NCBI RefSeq assembly: GCF_002018365.1
Contig: NZ_MVKX01000005.1
Coordinates: forward strand, 186,001 to 250,000
DNA from: Acinetobacter amyesii
Lineage (GTDB): Bacteria > Pseudomonadota > Gammaproteobacteria > Pseudomonadales > Moraxellaceae
Reading direction: 5' to 3'
DNA: 64,000 nt
The notes below the pieces were generated by a model. That model worked only from the letters and a program-made list of their open reading frames with translations, was not told the DNA's origin and made no database searches. Positions 25,762 to 35,927 of the stretch are shown piece after piece (within the stretch, counting starts at the first letter, position 1; the number at the start of each line of letters is the position of its first letter). The position numbers and the translations under genes are program-made.

Positions 25762-28700
25762 TTAACCAATAAATTTACGTGCATTACGGAACATACGTAA
25801 CCAAGCACCGTCTTGATCCCAATCTTCTGGTTTCCAAGAATGCTGAATCGCACGGAAGTTACGTTCAGGGTGCGGCATCATAATCGTTGCACGGCCGTCT
25901 TTAGATGTTACACCTGAAATCGCTTCTGGCGAACCATTCGGGTTCATTGGGTAATGCTGCGTTGGGTTGCCTTGGCTATCTACATAACGCAAGATCACTT
26001 GATCGCCAGCATTCAATGCTGCAATGTTTTCCGCGCTAGCAACTACACGGCCTTCACCATGAGCCACTGCGATAGGAAGAATCGAACCTTCCATATTTTC
26101 TAACAATACAGAGTTAGATTTTTCAACGCGTACGTTGACAGCACGTGCTTCAAACATCTCTGAAGTATTGCGGTGGAAACGAGGCCAAGCTTCTGCACCC
26201 GGAATTAATGGTGCAAGCTGAGACAGCATTTGACAGCCGTTACAAATACCTAGAGAGAATGTTTCGTCACGGTTGAAGAATTTCTCAAATTGGTCACGAA
26301 GTTTTGGATTGAACAATACAGATTTAGCCCAACCACCGCCTGCGCCCAATACGTCACCGTAAGAGAAACCGCCACACGCTACTAGACCTTCAAAGTCATC
26401 AAGACTGATACGGCCAGCAAGCAAGTCGCTCATGTGTACGTCTACAGTGTTGAAGCCAACTTTATCGAATGCAGCTGCCATTTCTACATGACCGTTTACA
26501 CCTTGTTCACGCAGAATCACCATGTTTGGACGGCGTTCATTGATGTATGGCGCTTCGATTGGCTCGTTCAAATCAAATGTTGGTTTTGCAATTAAACCTG
26601 CATGTGATTTGTCAGCGATCAACGCATATTCTTGATCCGCAGTTTCTACGTTGTCACGCAGACGTTGGATTTGATGTGACACTTCAGTCCATGCTTGCTG
26701 TAATTCAGCACGGTCTAAGCTCAAACCATTTACAGTTAAAGTATCTGTATCGTTTACAGTACCTACAACTGCAATTGCATCTTTAAGGCTAGACGCTGCA
26801 ACTTCAGCTTCTAATACAGCCCAATCCGCTTTGCTGATTTGTAGCACTGCACCAATTTCTTCTGCAAACAAGCTTGCAGTCGATTGATCTTCAAGTGCTG
26901 CACCTAGGCGTGAAGCGAACATCATTTCTGCAACAGTTGCCAAGAGACCGCCATCACCGATGTCATGGTAAGCCTTGATTAGACCACGGTTGTTCCAATC
27001 TTGAACCAATGCAAAGAATGCTTTGAAGTCATCGAAGCTGTCTACGTCAGGTGTTACAGAACCAATGGCTTTATAAACCTGAGCAAGGATCGAACCGCCT
27101 AGACGGAATTGACCTTTAGAAAGATCGATACGTACAAGTACAGACTCGATGTTTTTGAGTTCAGGTGTCAGTGTTTTGCGAACATCCGTCACAGGTGCAA
27201 ATGCAGTGATCACACCTGACATTGGAGAAGTTACAGATTTGTCTTCGCCTTCGTCATTCCACGTTGTACGCATAGACAATGAGTCTTTACCTACTGGAAT
27301 TGCGATACCTAATGCAGGACACATTTCCATACCGATGGCTTTAACACCTTCGAATAGCGCTTGGTCTTCACCTTGTTGACCTGCAGCAGCCATCCAGTTT
27401 GCAGACAATTTAATGTCGCTGATCTGGTCGATTTTTGCAGACATGATGTTTGAAATTGATTCTGCTACAGATAAACGTGCAGAAGCAGCAGGATTTAACA
27501 ACGCAACTGGTGGACGTTCACCCATTGCCATTGCTTCACCTGTATAACCGACAAGGCTAGTCGTTGTTACCGCAGCATCCGCTACAGGCACTTGCCACTT
27601 ACCGACGAACTGATCACGTGCAACCATACCTGTAATCGAACGGTCACCAATGGTGATTAAGAACGATTTAGATGCAACAGTTGGGTTCTTAAGCACGCGG
27701 TAAATCGCATCTTTCAAATCTGTTACTGTTTCAGCAGTGAAGTCATCGCCTTTACGTTCAATCGTTTCATATGAACGGCTCATACGCGGTGTACCGCCAA
27801 GCATTACCTGCATTGGCATATCCACAGCTTTGTTTTCAAACAGTGGATCATTTACTGTCAATTGACGCGCTTCAGTTGCTTCACCTAATACGGCGAATGG
27901 GCAACGTTCACGTGCACATAAAGATTCAAATAATTCTAATGAACTTGGACGAATCGCCAATACATAACGCTCTTGCGCTTCGTTCGACCAGATCTCCATT
28001 GGAGACATGCCTTTTTCCAATGATGGAATTTTACGAAGATCAAGAATTGCACCTAACTCATGATCATTCACAAGTTCAGGCATTGCATTTGAGATACCGC
28101 CCGCACCCACGTCATGTACAGATACGATTGGGTTATGGTCTTCCATACGCCAGCAGGCATCAATCACTTCTTGGCAACGGCGTTCCATTTCTGGGTTTTC
28201 ACGCTGTACAGATGCGAAGTCTAAGTTTTCACCCAACTTACCGCTGTCTACAGAAGACGCAGCACCGCCGCCTAGACCGATCAGCATTGCAGGACCGCCA
28301 AGTACGATTAAAAGATCGCCCGGTTGGATTGCATCTTTTTCAACATGGTCAGGACGAATGTTACCGTAACCGCCAGCAATCATAATTGGCTTATGGAAGC
28401 CTTTTACGTCGCCATTTACATTTTGTTCAAATGTACGGAAGTAACCATTTAAAGCAGGACGACCGAATTCGTTGTTAAACGCTGCACCGCCCAATGGGCC
28501 TTCAATCATAATTTGAAGCGGAGATGCCATACGAGACGGCTTGCCATAGTTTTCTTCCCAAGGCTGTTCAAAGCCCGGAATGTTCAAGTTAGAAACAGTG
28601 AAACCTGTTAAACCTGCTTTTGGCTTACCGCCACGGCCTGTTGCGCCTTCATCACGGATTTCACCGCCTGAACCTGTCGCAGCACCCGCAAATGGCGCAA

Positions 28701-29598
28701 TTGCTGTCGGATGGTTATGCGTTTCCACCTTCATTAAGATGTGAGCAGCTTGGCTCTTATATTTGTAAACGTGCTGACCTGTTTCTTCGTCTTTTTTCGG
28801 ATAGAAACGTTGCGTGTCAAAGCCCACGATGACTGATGCGTTGTCTTTATATGCTGACAAAACGTCATCTGGAGATTCTTTATAAGTATTTTTAATCATT
28901 TGGAACAATGACAATGGCTGAACTTCGCCATCAATTGTCCATTCTGAACCAAAGATTTTATGACGGCAGTGTTCAGAGTTTGCTTGAGCAAACATCATCA
29001 ACTCGATGTCATGCGGGTTACGGCCAAGCTTGTTAAACGCTGCAACTAAATAATCAATTTCTTCGTCAGATAGTGCAAAACCAAACTCAGAGTTTGCTTT
29101 CACTAAAGCGTCTTTGCCTTGACCTAAAATATCAATTGCATTTAACGGCTTTGGCTCAGTTTCAGAGAATAATGCAGTCGCTTCTTCAATTTGATTGAAC
29201 ACGCTTTCTGTCATGCGGTCATGCAATGCCAGTTTTACTTCATCAGAAACAGCATTTACGCCCTTCAAAGTAAATAAAACACCGCGTTCAAGGCGATGAA
29301 CCGGTGTATTACAGTTGGCGAAAATGTCTGTTGCCTTCGACGACCACGGAGAGATTGTCCCAACGCGCGGCGTCACTAATATTTGGACTTCATCACTTGC
29401 TGGCTGGCGCAATTCAAAAGATTGACCATCATTAAGCAGCTGTAAAGCAGATTGCTGTTGCTGTTCGCTGAGCGCTTGGTCAAATAAATAGACCAATTGG
29501 CTTTCAATTTCTTGAACAGAACTAATCGAAGATAGACGTGTTAATAGTTGCGTTTTCTTAAAAGAAGAGTGTGCTGGTGCACCGGCCACGATAAACAT
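25762..29598 (-). CDS. purL: Phosphoribosylformylglycinamidine synthase
   Basis: The large single-chain enzyme of the fourth step of purine synthesis, converting FGAR and glutamine to FGAM. At 1278 residues it has the usual size. An N-terminal PurS-like domain leads into two tandem AIR-synthetase-like halves; the blocks [15 protein letters not shown]..., [16 protein letters not shown] and [13 protein letters not shown] mark the FGAM synthase core and the C-terminal glutaminase, whose nucleophile is the Cys of GICNGCQ. HPERNFR supplies the glutaminase His. GGAG precedes the start. It is monocistronic and oriented opposite to dgt. Confidence 0.98.
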   Translation of the reverse strand: MFIVAGAPAHSSFKKTQLLTRLSSISSVQEIESQLVYLFDQALSEQQQQSALQLLNDGQSFELRQPASDEVQILVTPRVGTISPWSSKATDIFANCNTPVHRLERGVLFTLKGVNAVSDEVKLALHDRMTESVFNQIEEATALFSETEPKPLNAIDILGQGKDALVKANSEFGFALSDEEIDYLVAAFNKLGRNPHDIELMMFAQANSEHCRHKIFGSEWTIDGEVQPLSLFQMIKNTYKESPDDVLSAYKDNASVIVGFDTQRFYPKKDEETGQHVYKYKSQAAHILMKVETHNHPTAIAPFAGAATGSGGEIRDEGATGRGGKPKAGLTGFTVSNLNIPGFEQPWEENYGKPSRMASPLQIMIEGPLGGAAFNNEFGRPALNGYFRTFEQNVNGDVKGFHKPIMIAGGYGNIRPDHVEKDAIQPGDLLIVLGGPAMLIGLGGGAASSVDSGKLGENLDFASVQRENPEMERRCQEVIDACWRMEDHNPIVSVHDVGAGGISNAMPELVNDHELGAILDLRKIPSLEKGMSPMEIWSNEAQERYVLAIRPSSLELFESLCARERCPFAVLGEATEARQLTVNDPLFENKAVDMPMQVMLGGTPRMSRSYETIERKGDDFTAETVTDLKDAIYRVLKNPTVASKSFLITIGDRSITGMVARDQFVGKWQVPVADAAVTTTSLVGYTGEAMAMGERPPVALLNPAASARLSVAESISNIMSAKIDQISDIKLSANWMAAAGQQGEDQALFEGVKAIGMEMCPALGIAIPVGKDSLSMRTTWNDEGEDKSVTSPMSGVITAFAPVTDVRKTLTPELKNIESVLVRIDLSKGQFRLGGSILAQVYKAIGSVTPDVDSFDDFKAFFALVQDWNNRGLIKAYHDIGDGGLLATVAEMMFASRLGAALEDQSTASLFAEEIGAVLQISKADWAVLEAEVAASSLKDAIAVVGTVNDTDTLTVNGLSLDRAELQQAWTEVSHQIQRLRDNVETADQEYALIADKSHAGLIAKPTFDLNEPIEAPYINERRPNMVILREQGVNGHVEMAAAFDKVGFNTVDVHMSDLLAGRISLDDFEGLVACGGFSYGDVLGAGGGWAKSVLFNPKLRDQFEKFFNRDETFSLGICNGCQMLSQLAPLIPGAEAWPRFHRNTSEMFEARAVNVRVEKSNSVLLENMEGSILPIAVAHGEGRVVASAENIAALNAGDQVILRYVDSQGNPTQHYPMNPNGSPEAISGVTSKDGRATIMMPHPERNFRAIQHSWKPEDWDQDGAWLRMFRNARKFIG

Positions 29599-30053
29599 GC
29601 TGATTTTGGCTCCACGGGCTGGTCTTTTGAACCAAGCCGCAATGTGACTTGAAGAGAGCGCATATTCTACTGTGTATTGCTGAAATCAGCTAGATGGGAA
29701 AAGCATTTTCTATCCGTGAATGACACAAGATTTTTTAAATTTTGTTTTTATTTTCAGTCAAAAAGATTGAATACAGCAGTGCAGCTTAGCACAAAATAAA
29801 TTGTAAAAAACATTAATCGAAAATTAATATCAAATTTAGAATTTTGAAGCTTTCAAGTCTGCTTTACCAAGGGGTTTGAATCAGCGAATAGTCTAGCCAA
29901 TGAATAGAATTTATCTACCCCCTACCTTAATACGAATATTTCTATACCTACATCGATACCCTTAAATAAAGTGTCAAGCTATGACGCGACCCACTATTAC
30001 TTTAGTCACAAGTTTGGCATCATAGTTTTTAGTAAATAACTGAATAATGATAA
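29599..30053. other. Divergent intergenic region between purL and dgt
   Basis: 455 A+T-rich bases with no credible ORF. It must hold the promoters of both divergent genes. I see no PurR-type operator (no ACGCAAACGTTTTCGT-like palindrome). The stretch near 29775-29850 is especially A+T-rich. No repeat or RNA gene was recognised. Confidence 0.45.
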
Positions 30054-31394
30054 ATGACTCAAATGCGTTGGCTTGAACTGCTTTCTACAGTTCGTATTGG
30101 TAGTAATAAACATAGCTCTGAACAGGCTCGTAGCCCCTTCCACAAAGACTACGACCGCATTATTTTTTCGCAAAGCTTTCGACAATTAAACCGCAAGACC
30201 CAAGTCCATCCCCTAACCCAACATGATGGCATTCATACTCGCCTGACTCACTCTTTAGAAGTGTCTTGTATTGGACGTTCATTAGGGATGCTCGCGGCTG
30301 AAAAAATTAAAGATGAACTCCCGATGTGGATTTCACCTGCCGATGTTGGTGCAATTATTCAAGCTGCGTGCTTGGCACACGATATTGGCAATCCACCTTT
30401 TGGCCATGCAGGTGAATATGCCATTCGAGAATGGTTTGATGACGCATCGCATACCAACTTTTTACAGGACTTAAGCCCTGAAGAAGAAGCCGATGTGCGT
30501 CAGTTCGAAGGCAATGCCCAAGGTTTACGCCTACTAACTAAAATTGATTATCATCCGAATGATGGTGGTATGCGTTTAACCTATGCAACTTTAGGTGCAT
30601 ATTTAAAATACCCGTGGCTTTCAAAAACCATTGCATCGCAAGGCAATAAACCTGCGAGCCAACGGGCTAAATTTGGCTGCTATCAGGCAGAAAAAGAAAT
30701 CTTGCAGCAAATTGCAGAGCAACTCGGTTTAATTCAACTGGGTGAATATCACTACTGTCGTCATCCGTTGACCTATTTGCTTGAAGCCGCAGATGACATT
30801 TGTTATGCCTTAATTGACCTTGAAGATGGCATTATCCTCAACATGTTGAACTATAACGAAGTTGAGCCAATTTTCCTTGATTTGGTCGGTGACTATGGCA
30901 TACCTGCCGAATTGGTGATGACCGATACCACTTGGCAACAAAAAATAGCTGCATTACGTGGTCGTGTGATGAAACGTCTAGTCGAAGAAGTCACGACTGC
31001 CTTTGCCCGTCATCATCATGAAATTTTGTCAGGTCAACTCAAAGGCAGTTTATTGCAATATTGCAGTGAAGATATTGAGCGCGGAATTAACCGAGCAAAA
31101 GAATTAGCTCGCGATAAAATTTTTGAACATCCACAAAAAGCCGGCTTAGAGATTATTGCGCATCAAAGTCTACAAAATATTTTAGATGCCTTTATTCCTT
31201 TAACTACACCAAATAAAACCTTGAGTTTTAAAGAACAACGACTGATGTCCATTCTTCACCGTTCGGGGGCACATTTTGGGCCGTTTCATTATGAAAACAT
31301 CATGCAAGTATTGGATATTATCTCTAAATTTTCAGACCATCAGGCGTATAACTTAGCGCAAGAACTTCAAGGTAATAAAGTTGGTTTCTTTTAA
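30054..31394 (+). CDS. dgt: dGTP triphosphohydrolase-family protein
   Basis: A 446-residue HD-domain phosphohydrolase that splits dNTPs to deoxynucleoside and triphosphate. The metal-binding HD blocks are seen as TRLTHSLEVSCIGRSLG and ACLAHDIGNPPFGHAGE, typical of the dGTPase family, and YLLEAADDICYALIDLEDG is the later catalytic block. Substrate preference (dGTP or several dNTPs) is not readable here. The early FRQLNRKTQVHPLTQHDG is a conserved family region. Stand-alone gene. Confidence 0.95.
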   Translation: MTQMRWLELLSTVRIGSNKHSSEQARSPFHKDYDRIIFSQSFRQLNRKTQVHPLTQHDGIHTRLTHSLEVSCIGRSLGMLAAEKIKDELPMWISPADVGAIIQAACLAHDIGNPPFGHAGEYAIREWFDDASHTNFLQDLSPEEEADVRQFEGNAQGLRLLTKIDYHPNDGGMRLTYATLGAYLKYPWLSKTIASQGNKPASQRAKFGCYQAEKEILQQIAEQLGLIQLGEYHYCRHPLTYLLEAADDICYALIDLEDGIILNMLNYNEVEPIFLDLVGDYGIPAELVMTDTTWQQKIAALRGRVMKRLVEEVTTAFARHHHEILSGQLKGSLLQYCSEDIERGINRAKELARDKIFEHPQKAGLEIIAHQSLQNILDAFIPLTTPNKTLSFKEQRLMSILHRSGAHFGPFHYENIMQVLDIISKFSDHQAYNLAQELQGNKVGFF

Positions 31395-31504
31395 ACCTGA
31401 AAAAATGTGAAGGCTAGTAATTCGCTGACCTTCACGCTAATCTCACAACAAATTGAAATTGAGCAAATAGCTCAGACTAAACTGAAATAAAGTGAATAAA
31501 TGAC

Positions 31505-32107
31505 ATGATCGGATGTTTAATTGGCGAAGTGCTGGCATTGGAAGCACCAACAGTATTACTCAATGTAAATGGTGTGGGCTATGAAATTGACACCCCACTT
31601 TCTACATTTTGCCAACTACAAAAAGGTCAAAAAATTACACTGTGGACACATCTGGCTGTTCGTGAAGATGCACAACTGCTGTATGGATTTAGCAATGCTC
31701 AAGAAAAACTGATCTTCCGCACACTGTTAAAAGTTAACGGCGTAGGCCCTAAAATGGCACTGGGCATTTTGTCGACCTTAAGTGTTGAAATGCTAATTCA
31801 TACGGTTGAACACGAAGATGTAAACACCTTAGTAAAAGTTCCGGGTGTAGGCAAAAAGACCGCTGAACGCCTCATGATTGAGTTACGTGATCGCTTTAAA
31901 GCCATGGCTTCAGGCACTGCACCAACCAATTCAACCGTTGAACAAATTCAATTTACAGGCAACTCTGCCGTTGCTGAAGCTGAGGCTGCTTTGCAGTCTT
32001 TAGGCTATAAACCTGCTGAAGCACAAAAATTAGTGAATGCTGCCAAAGGTGACTTTACTGAAGCCAGCGACATTATCCGTGCTGCATTAAAGTCGATGAA
32101 TAAATAA
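31505..32107 (+). CDS. ruvA: Holliday junction branch migration protein RuvA
   Basis: Binds Holliday junctions as a tetramer and loads the RuvB motor. The 200-residue protein has the N-terminal OB-fold (about residues 1-62, MIGCLIGEVLALEAPTVLLN), helix-hairpin-helix motifs (LLKVNGVGPKMALGILS and LVKVPGVGKKTAERLM), and the C-terminal domain that contacts RuvB (AEAALQSLGYKPAEAQKLV). ruvB follows after 245 bases, not directly as in many genomes; the gap contains a three-hairpin repeat. Confidence 0.97.
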   Translation: MIGCLIGEVLALEAPTVLLNVNGVGYEIDTPLSTFCQLQKGQKITLWTHLAVREDAQLLYGFSNAQEKLIFRTLLKVNGVGPKMALGILSTLSVEMLIHTVEHEDVNTLVKVPGVGKKTAERLMIELRDRFKAMASGTAPTNSTVEQIQFTGNSAVAEAEAALQSLGYKPAEAQKLVNAAKGDFTEASDIIRAALKSMNK

Positions 32108-32174
32108 TTTGTAGTTTCTAATGAGCACTGCATACTTTGCCTTTTAGAGCTACAGACAGTATGTGAATCACGCA

Positions 32175-32265
32175 GGCGACAAGGATGTCGCCGTTAAACT
32201 GTGCTACAAGGACGTAGCATCAGTTTAACAAATGGGTTTTGTCACTTTTGCCCAGTCAAAAGTGA
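32175..32265. repeat. Three-hairpin intergenic repeat cassette
   Basis: Three stems in a row between ruvA and ruvB. Stem 1 is GGCGAC-AAGGAT-GTCGCC (32175-32192). Stem 2 is a long one, GTTAAACTG...CAGTTTAAC (32193-32229) enclosing GCTAC-AAGGAC-GTAGC (32203-32218). Stem 3 is TCACTTTTG-CCCAGT-CAAAAGTGA (32242-32265). Loops 1 and 2 share the AAGGA sequence, so the cassette has an internal repeated design. From memory, very similar sequences recur between Acinetobacter genes, so I take it for a dispersed repeat; copy number is not checkable here. Confidence 0.75.
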
Positions 32266-32352
32266 GAATCGCCTATACAATGGCATTTAAAGTTCAATCG
32301 CTTTTTGAGGCCGTGATTCTTCCACAACGATATAGAGATTAGTTAAATAATT

Positions 32353-33360
32353 ATGCAAGACCGTCTTATCAGTGGTTCAGAAAAACCCGAAGACCACTTC
32401 GACCGCGCCATTCGCCCAACTTCCCTCGATGACTACATCGGGCAGCCTGTCGTCCGTGAACAAATGGAAATCTTTATCGGTGCTGCGCGTGGCCGTGAAG
32501 AAGCACTCGATCACACCTTAATTTTTGGCCCACCGGGTTTAGGAAAAACCACACTAGCCAATATTATTGCGCGTGAAATGGGTGGCAACTTAAAATCGAC
32601 ATCAGGCCCAGTCCTTGAGCGTGCAGGCGATTTGGCTGCGATGCTAACCAACCTCGAAGAAGGTGATGTTTTATTTATTGATGAGATTCATCGTCTTTCA
32701 CCGGTCATCGAGGAAATTCTCTATCCAGCGATGGAGGATTACCAACTCGACATCATGATTGGTGAAGGCCCTGCTGCTCGTTCGATCAAACTGGATTTAC
32801 CACCCTTTACCCTTGTGGCTGCGACGACTCGTGCAGGCCTACTGACCTCTCCTTTACGTGACCGTTTTGGTATCGTACAACGCTTAGAGTTTTATTCTGT
32901 CAAAGACTTAACGCATATTGTGACTCGATCTGCAAACTTGATGGATGTACCCATGACTGCCGAAGGTGCACAAGAAGTTGCACGCCGTGCTCGTGGGACA
33001 CCTCGTATTGCAAACCGTTTATTACGCCGGGTCCGTGATTATGCGCAAGTCAAAGGCACGGGTGAAGTAACCCAAGAGATGGCTCAACGTGCTTTGGACA
33101 TGCTGAATGTCGATAAAGATGGTTTAGATACGCTAGACCGCCGTTATTTATCGATGCTGCTTGAGCGTTTTGATGGTGGCCCTGCAGGTGTAGAAGCTCT
33201 AGCTGCTGCTATGGCAGAAGACTCAGGGACCCTAGAAGATGTGATCGAACCCTACCTCATTCAGCAAGGGTATATCATGCGTACTGCACGTGGACGTATT
33301 GCCACCAATGTGGCTTATTTACAGTTTGGGATGACGCCACCAGAGCCAAAAGATAAGTAA
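32353..33360 (+). CDS. ruvB: Holliday junction DNA helicase RuvB
   Basis: AAA+ hexameric motor for branch migration with RuvA. The 335-residue protein has Walker A GPPGLGKT (about residues 59-66), Walker B with [11 protein letters not shown], the sensor-1 region [10 protein letters not shown], and the arginine-finger block [10 protein letters not shown]. The C-terminal winged-helix domain ([20 protein letters not shown] onward) binds DNA. Complete and of normal length. ruvC is not in the window. Confidence 0.98.
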   Translation: MQDRLISGSEKPEDHFDRAIRPTSLDDYIGQPVVREQMEIFIGAARGREEALDHTLIFGPPGLGKTTLANIIAREMGGNLKSTSGPVLERAGDLAAMLTNLEEGDVLFIDEIHRLSPVIEEILYPAMEDYQLDIMIGEGPAARSIKLDLPPFTLVAATTRAGLLTSPLRDRFGIVQRLEFYSVKDLTHIVTRSANLMDVPMTAEGAQEVARRARGTPRIANRLLRRVRDYAQVKGTGEVTQEMAQRALDMLNVDKDGLDTLDRRYLSMLLERFDGGPAGVEALAAAMAEDSGTLEDVIEPYLIQQGYIMRTARGRIATNVAYLQFGMTPPEPKDK

Positions 33361-33389
33361 ACAATAACTCACTGAACGACTTCAGGGAG

Positions 33390-34046
33390 TTAAATGCTCC
33401 CTGAAGTTTGTCCATAATTTTCTTCTAAAAAAACTCTCAAAATAAAAGTGATCTGTTGATGTAACTTTATAAACTCTTCAGTAAGTTTATTATGTATTTT
33501 TTCATCAGTCTCAGTTTCAGTCATTTTACATCCTAAAAGTTGAAGCTCTAATAATTTTAAAGACAGCTCATGTTGAGTTTGATCTAAAGCCTTTAAATAC
33601 ATGATTACTGAATAAGTCAATCTTCGAAATTCTTCTTTACAACTTAAAAACTCAATTTGATAATTTTTACTTTTTGGTAATAAAAAATAAGGTTTAGCGT
33701 AATAAAAGTTCTGAGTGTATAAAAATCTAAATCGATCTGCTTCTGCAATATATTGAACAATGTGAGCTCTAAACTCCTTTAACTCTTCTAATTTTTGAAT
33801 AGCTCTTAATTCTTTTACTTTTAATTCACTCTGTGCATTTATTAAATTTACATTAGATTCTATTTGACTCTGTGTAGATCGCTTCACTATACAAATTGTG
33901 ACGAAAAACGCAAAAACACTTATTAATGCCGAAACTAATATTGAAGCAGCTACAACCCAATCAGTTGAGTGATACAACTCTACTTTTATTAAGTCACTTT
34001 TAGTCTCTTGTAAAATATGTGATTGCAAATATTGTTGTTCTGACAT
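33390..34046 (-). CDS. Unknown membrane protein with coiled-coil region
   Basis: A 218-residue protein I do not recognise. One strongly hydrophobic membrane segment lies at about residues 30-55 (VVAASILVSALISVFAFFV). The following region, about 58-95, is Glu/Lys/Gln-rich with heptad character and probably forms a coiled coil. The rest is helical and acidic, with aromatic YTQNFYYAKPYFLLP in the middle. It is more A+T-rich than ruvB and tolQ and sits opposite to both, between two conserved gene blocks, which suggests an inserted accessory gene. Topology with the C-terminal part in the cytoplasm is likely (inference). Confidence 0.65.
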   Translation of the reverse strand: MSEQQYLQSHILQETKSDLIKVELYHSTDWVVAASILVSALISVFAFFVTICIVKRSTQSQIESNVNLINAQSELKVKELRAIQKLEELKEFRAHIVQYIAEADRFRFLYTQNFYYAKPYFLLPKSKNYQIEFLSCKEEFRRLTYSVIMYLKALDQTQHELSLKLLELQLLGCKMTETETDEKIHNKLTEEFIKLHQQITFILRVFLEENYGQTSGSI

Positions 34047-34155
34047 CTTTCCTATATGTTTCTATAATAATTAACAATTAATATCATACTGATTTTATGA
34101 AAAAAAATACATTTAAAAACTATCTACAAGAATTTTTAACAAATTATTGTACTAA

Positions 34156-34275
34156 ATTAAATTCAGCCTAAAACATTCTTCTTTGGTGTCTTGTGCCATT
34201 GGACTGATGACTCACGGTGCTAAACTGCCCGTCATTGAAGCACTTGACGAATCATTGAATTATCGCCATTTTTAA
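34156..34275 (+). pseudogene. Possible gene remnant before ybgC
   Basis: A short open frame without a convincing start ends at TAA 34273-34275 and reads protein-like: its last part is GLMTHGAKLPVIEALDESLN followed by YRHF. Codon use resembles the neighbouring conserved genes, while the A+T-rich unknown gene lies just upstream on the other strand. It may be the surviving C-terminal end of a gene replaced by the insertion. The parent gene is not identified, and the stretch could be chance. Confidence 0.25.
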
Positions 34276-34341
34276 ATGCACTAATTCTTTGCTGAAGTGC
34301 AGACCAATATTTTTCAGATTTTATAAAGACGGAACACTCTC

Positions 34342-34749
34342 ATGGCGAATAAATTCGAATTCAACATTCGTGTATATATTGAAGATACAGATGCAGGTGG
34401 CATTGTTTACCACGCAAATCATATTCGCTTTATGGAACGTACCCGCACAGAATGGCTACGCGCTTCAGGTGTAGACCATTATTGGCATCAAAAAGATTAC
34501 AACTTTGTCGTTCATAAAATTAATGTGAAATATTCACGTCCTATATTAATGGATGACCTGATTACTGTTACAGCAAGTGTAGTTTCGTGTAAGGCTACGT
34601 CATTTGTGTTGCAACAAAATATTTATCGTGGTGATATTATGCTGGCATCAGGTGAGGTAGAATTGGCATGTATCAGTGCAGAGATGAAACCCCGTCGCCT
34701 TCCTGATGAAATACGTGAACTGATTCTGAAAGAATTGGAACAAGATTAA
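34342..34749 (+). CDS. ybgC: Acyl-CoA thioesterase of the Tol-Pal cluster
   Basis: A hotdog-fold thioesterase of 135 residues in the YbgC family. The catalytic block IEDTDAGGIVYHANHIRFME carries the conserved Asp. YbgC hydrolyses acyl-CoA and interacts with phospholipid synthesis enzymes; it is encoded at the head of the tol-pal cluster in most gammaproteobacteria, as here. tolQ follows 27 bases after its stop. Confidence 0.95.
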   Translation: MANKFEFNIRVYIEDTDAGGIVYHANHIRFMERTRTEWLRASGVDHYWHQKDYNFVVHKINVKYSRPILMDDLITVTASVVSCKATSFVLQQNIYRGDIMLASGEVELACISAEMKPRRLPDEIRELILKELEQD

Positions 34750-34776
34750 AAAAATTATTTGGCACATGTAGTAACT

Positions 34777-35475
34777 ATGGCAACTCAACTAGAATCAACA
34801 CTCAAAGTTTCAGACCTCATCTTACAAGCAAGTCCTGTCGTACAACTGGTAATGCTCCTGCTGCTCTTAGCTTCGTTATTCAGTTGGTATCTGATTGCCA
34901 AGTTACACATGAGTTATAAAAAAGCGCAGGCTGACGATGAACATTTCCAAAAAATCTTTTGGTCTGGCGCCGAACTCAACACTTTATACAACAATGCTCA
35001 GCTCAACTCGAAACGTGTTGGCCTTGAAGATGTTTTCTATCAAGGTTTAGGCGAGTTTTTCAAACTTAAAAAACGTCATGCCAGCGCAGAACAATCAATT
35101 GAAGGTACAGAACGTATTCTTCGCGTGGGTTTAAGCCGTGACCAAGGACATTTAGAAAATGGTTTAGGCGCGCTTGCGAGTATTGGCTCGGTTGCACCCT
35201 ATGTCGGTTTATTCGGTACTGTTTGGGGCATTATGAACGCCTTTATTGGTTTAGCAGATGTTGACCAAGTCACCCTTGCTACGGTTGCTCCTGGTATTGC
35301 AGAGGCATTGATTGCAACTGCCATTGGTCTTTTTGCGGCAATTCCTGCTGTACTTGCATTTAACCATTTCACAGCCAAAGGTGAAGCCGTTTATAACGAT
35401 CGTGCTCTTTTTGCCGAAGAAATGGTTGCGTTATTACAACGTCAGTCTGTAGGTTCAACTCAGGACAATGACTAA
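34777..35475 (+). CDS. tolQ: Tol-Pal system proton channel subunit TolQ
   Basis: Inner-membrane subunit that with TolR uses the proton gradient to drive TolA, needed for outer-membrane constriction at division. The 232-residue product has a first membrane helix at about residues 19-40 and the conserved pair of helices later, with GLGALASIGSVAPYVGLFG and the block GIAEALIATAIGLFAAIPAV. The ATG at 34777 is preferred to the TTG at 34759, because homologues begin close to it and the length then equals E. coli TolQ. The stop overlaps the tolR start by one base. Confidence 0.96.
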   Translation: MATQLESTLKVSDLILQASPVVQLVMLLLLLASLFSWYLIAKLHMSYKKAQADDEHFQKIFWSGAELNTLYNNAQLNSKRVGLEDVFYQGLGEFFKLKKRHASAEQSIEGTERILRVGLSRDQGHLENGLGALASIGSVAPYVGLFGTVWGIMNAFIGLADVDQVTLATVAPGIAEALIATAIGLFAAIPAVLAFNHFTAKGEAVYNDRALFAEEMVALLQRQSVGSTQDND

Positions 35476-35924
35476 TGGCTATTCAACGTTCTGGACGCTT
35501 TGAGCGCATCAAAAAACCATTAAAAAGTGACATGAACGTCGTACCTTATATTGATGTCATGTTAGTTCTTTTGGTGATTTTCATGGTCACTGCACCTATG
35601 ATCACCACAGGTGTCAAAGTTGACTTACCACAGGCGAATGGCACGCCTATGCAAGCGGAAGATCGCCCTGCGATTGTTACACTTGAGGCGGATGGTACGA
35701 TCAAACTCGAAGATAAAAATCATCAGAATGATGTACTCACACTCGATGAACTAAAATCTGTTTTAACTGCTTCGCAAAATGAAGCCAACGAACAGAAAAA
35801 GCAAATGAGTGTCCTGATTAACGGCAGTGAATCTCGTCCTTATGGTGAAGTCATGAAACTCATGTCTGCCCTTCAAGATGCAGGTTTAACACAAGTAGGT
35901 TTACTGACTGAGCCATTAAAATAA
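35475..35924 (+). CDS. tolR: Tol-Pal system protein TolR
   Basis: Partner of TolQ; 149 residues with a single membrane helix after residue 20 and a periplasmic domain. The block MNVVPYIDVMLVLLVIFMVT contains the conserved Asp used in proton conduction, and PYGEVMKLMSALQDAGLTQV is the C-terminal family block. The start shares a base with the tolQ stop, so coupling is expected. It belongs to the ExbD/TolR family, and the tolQ-tolA neighbours settle the assignment. Confidence 0.96.
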   Translation: MAIQRSGRFERIKKPLKSDMNVVPYIDVMLVLLVIFMVTAPMITTGVKVDLPQANGTPMQAEDRPAIVTLEADGTIKLEDKNHQNDVLTLDELKSVLTASQNEANEQKKQMSVLINGSESRPYGEVMKLMSALQDAGLTQVGLLTEPLK

Positions 35925-35927
35925 TTT

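Noticed and set aside
27771..28385. 204-codon open frame opposite purL
   Set aside because: Antisense shadow of the strongly conserved purL; His/Leu/Gln-rich product without family features or ribosome-binding site.
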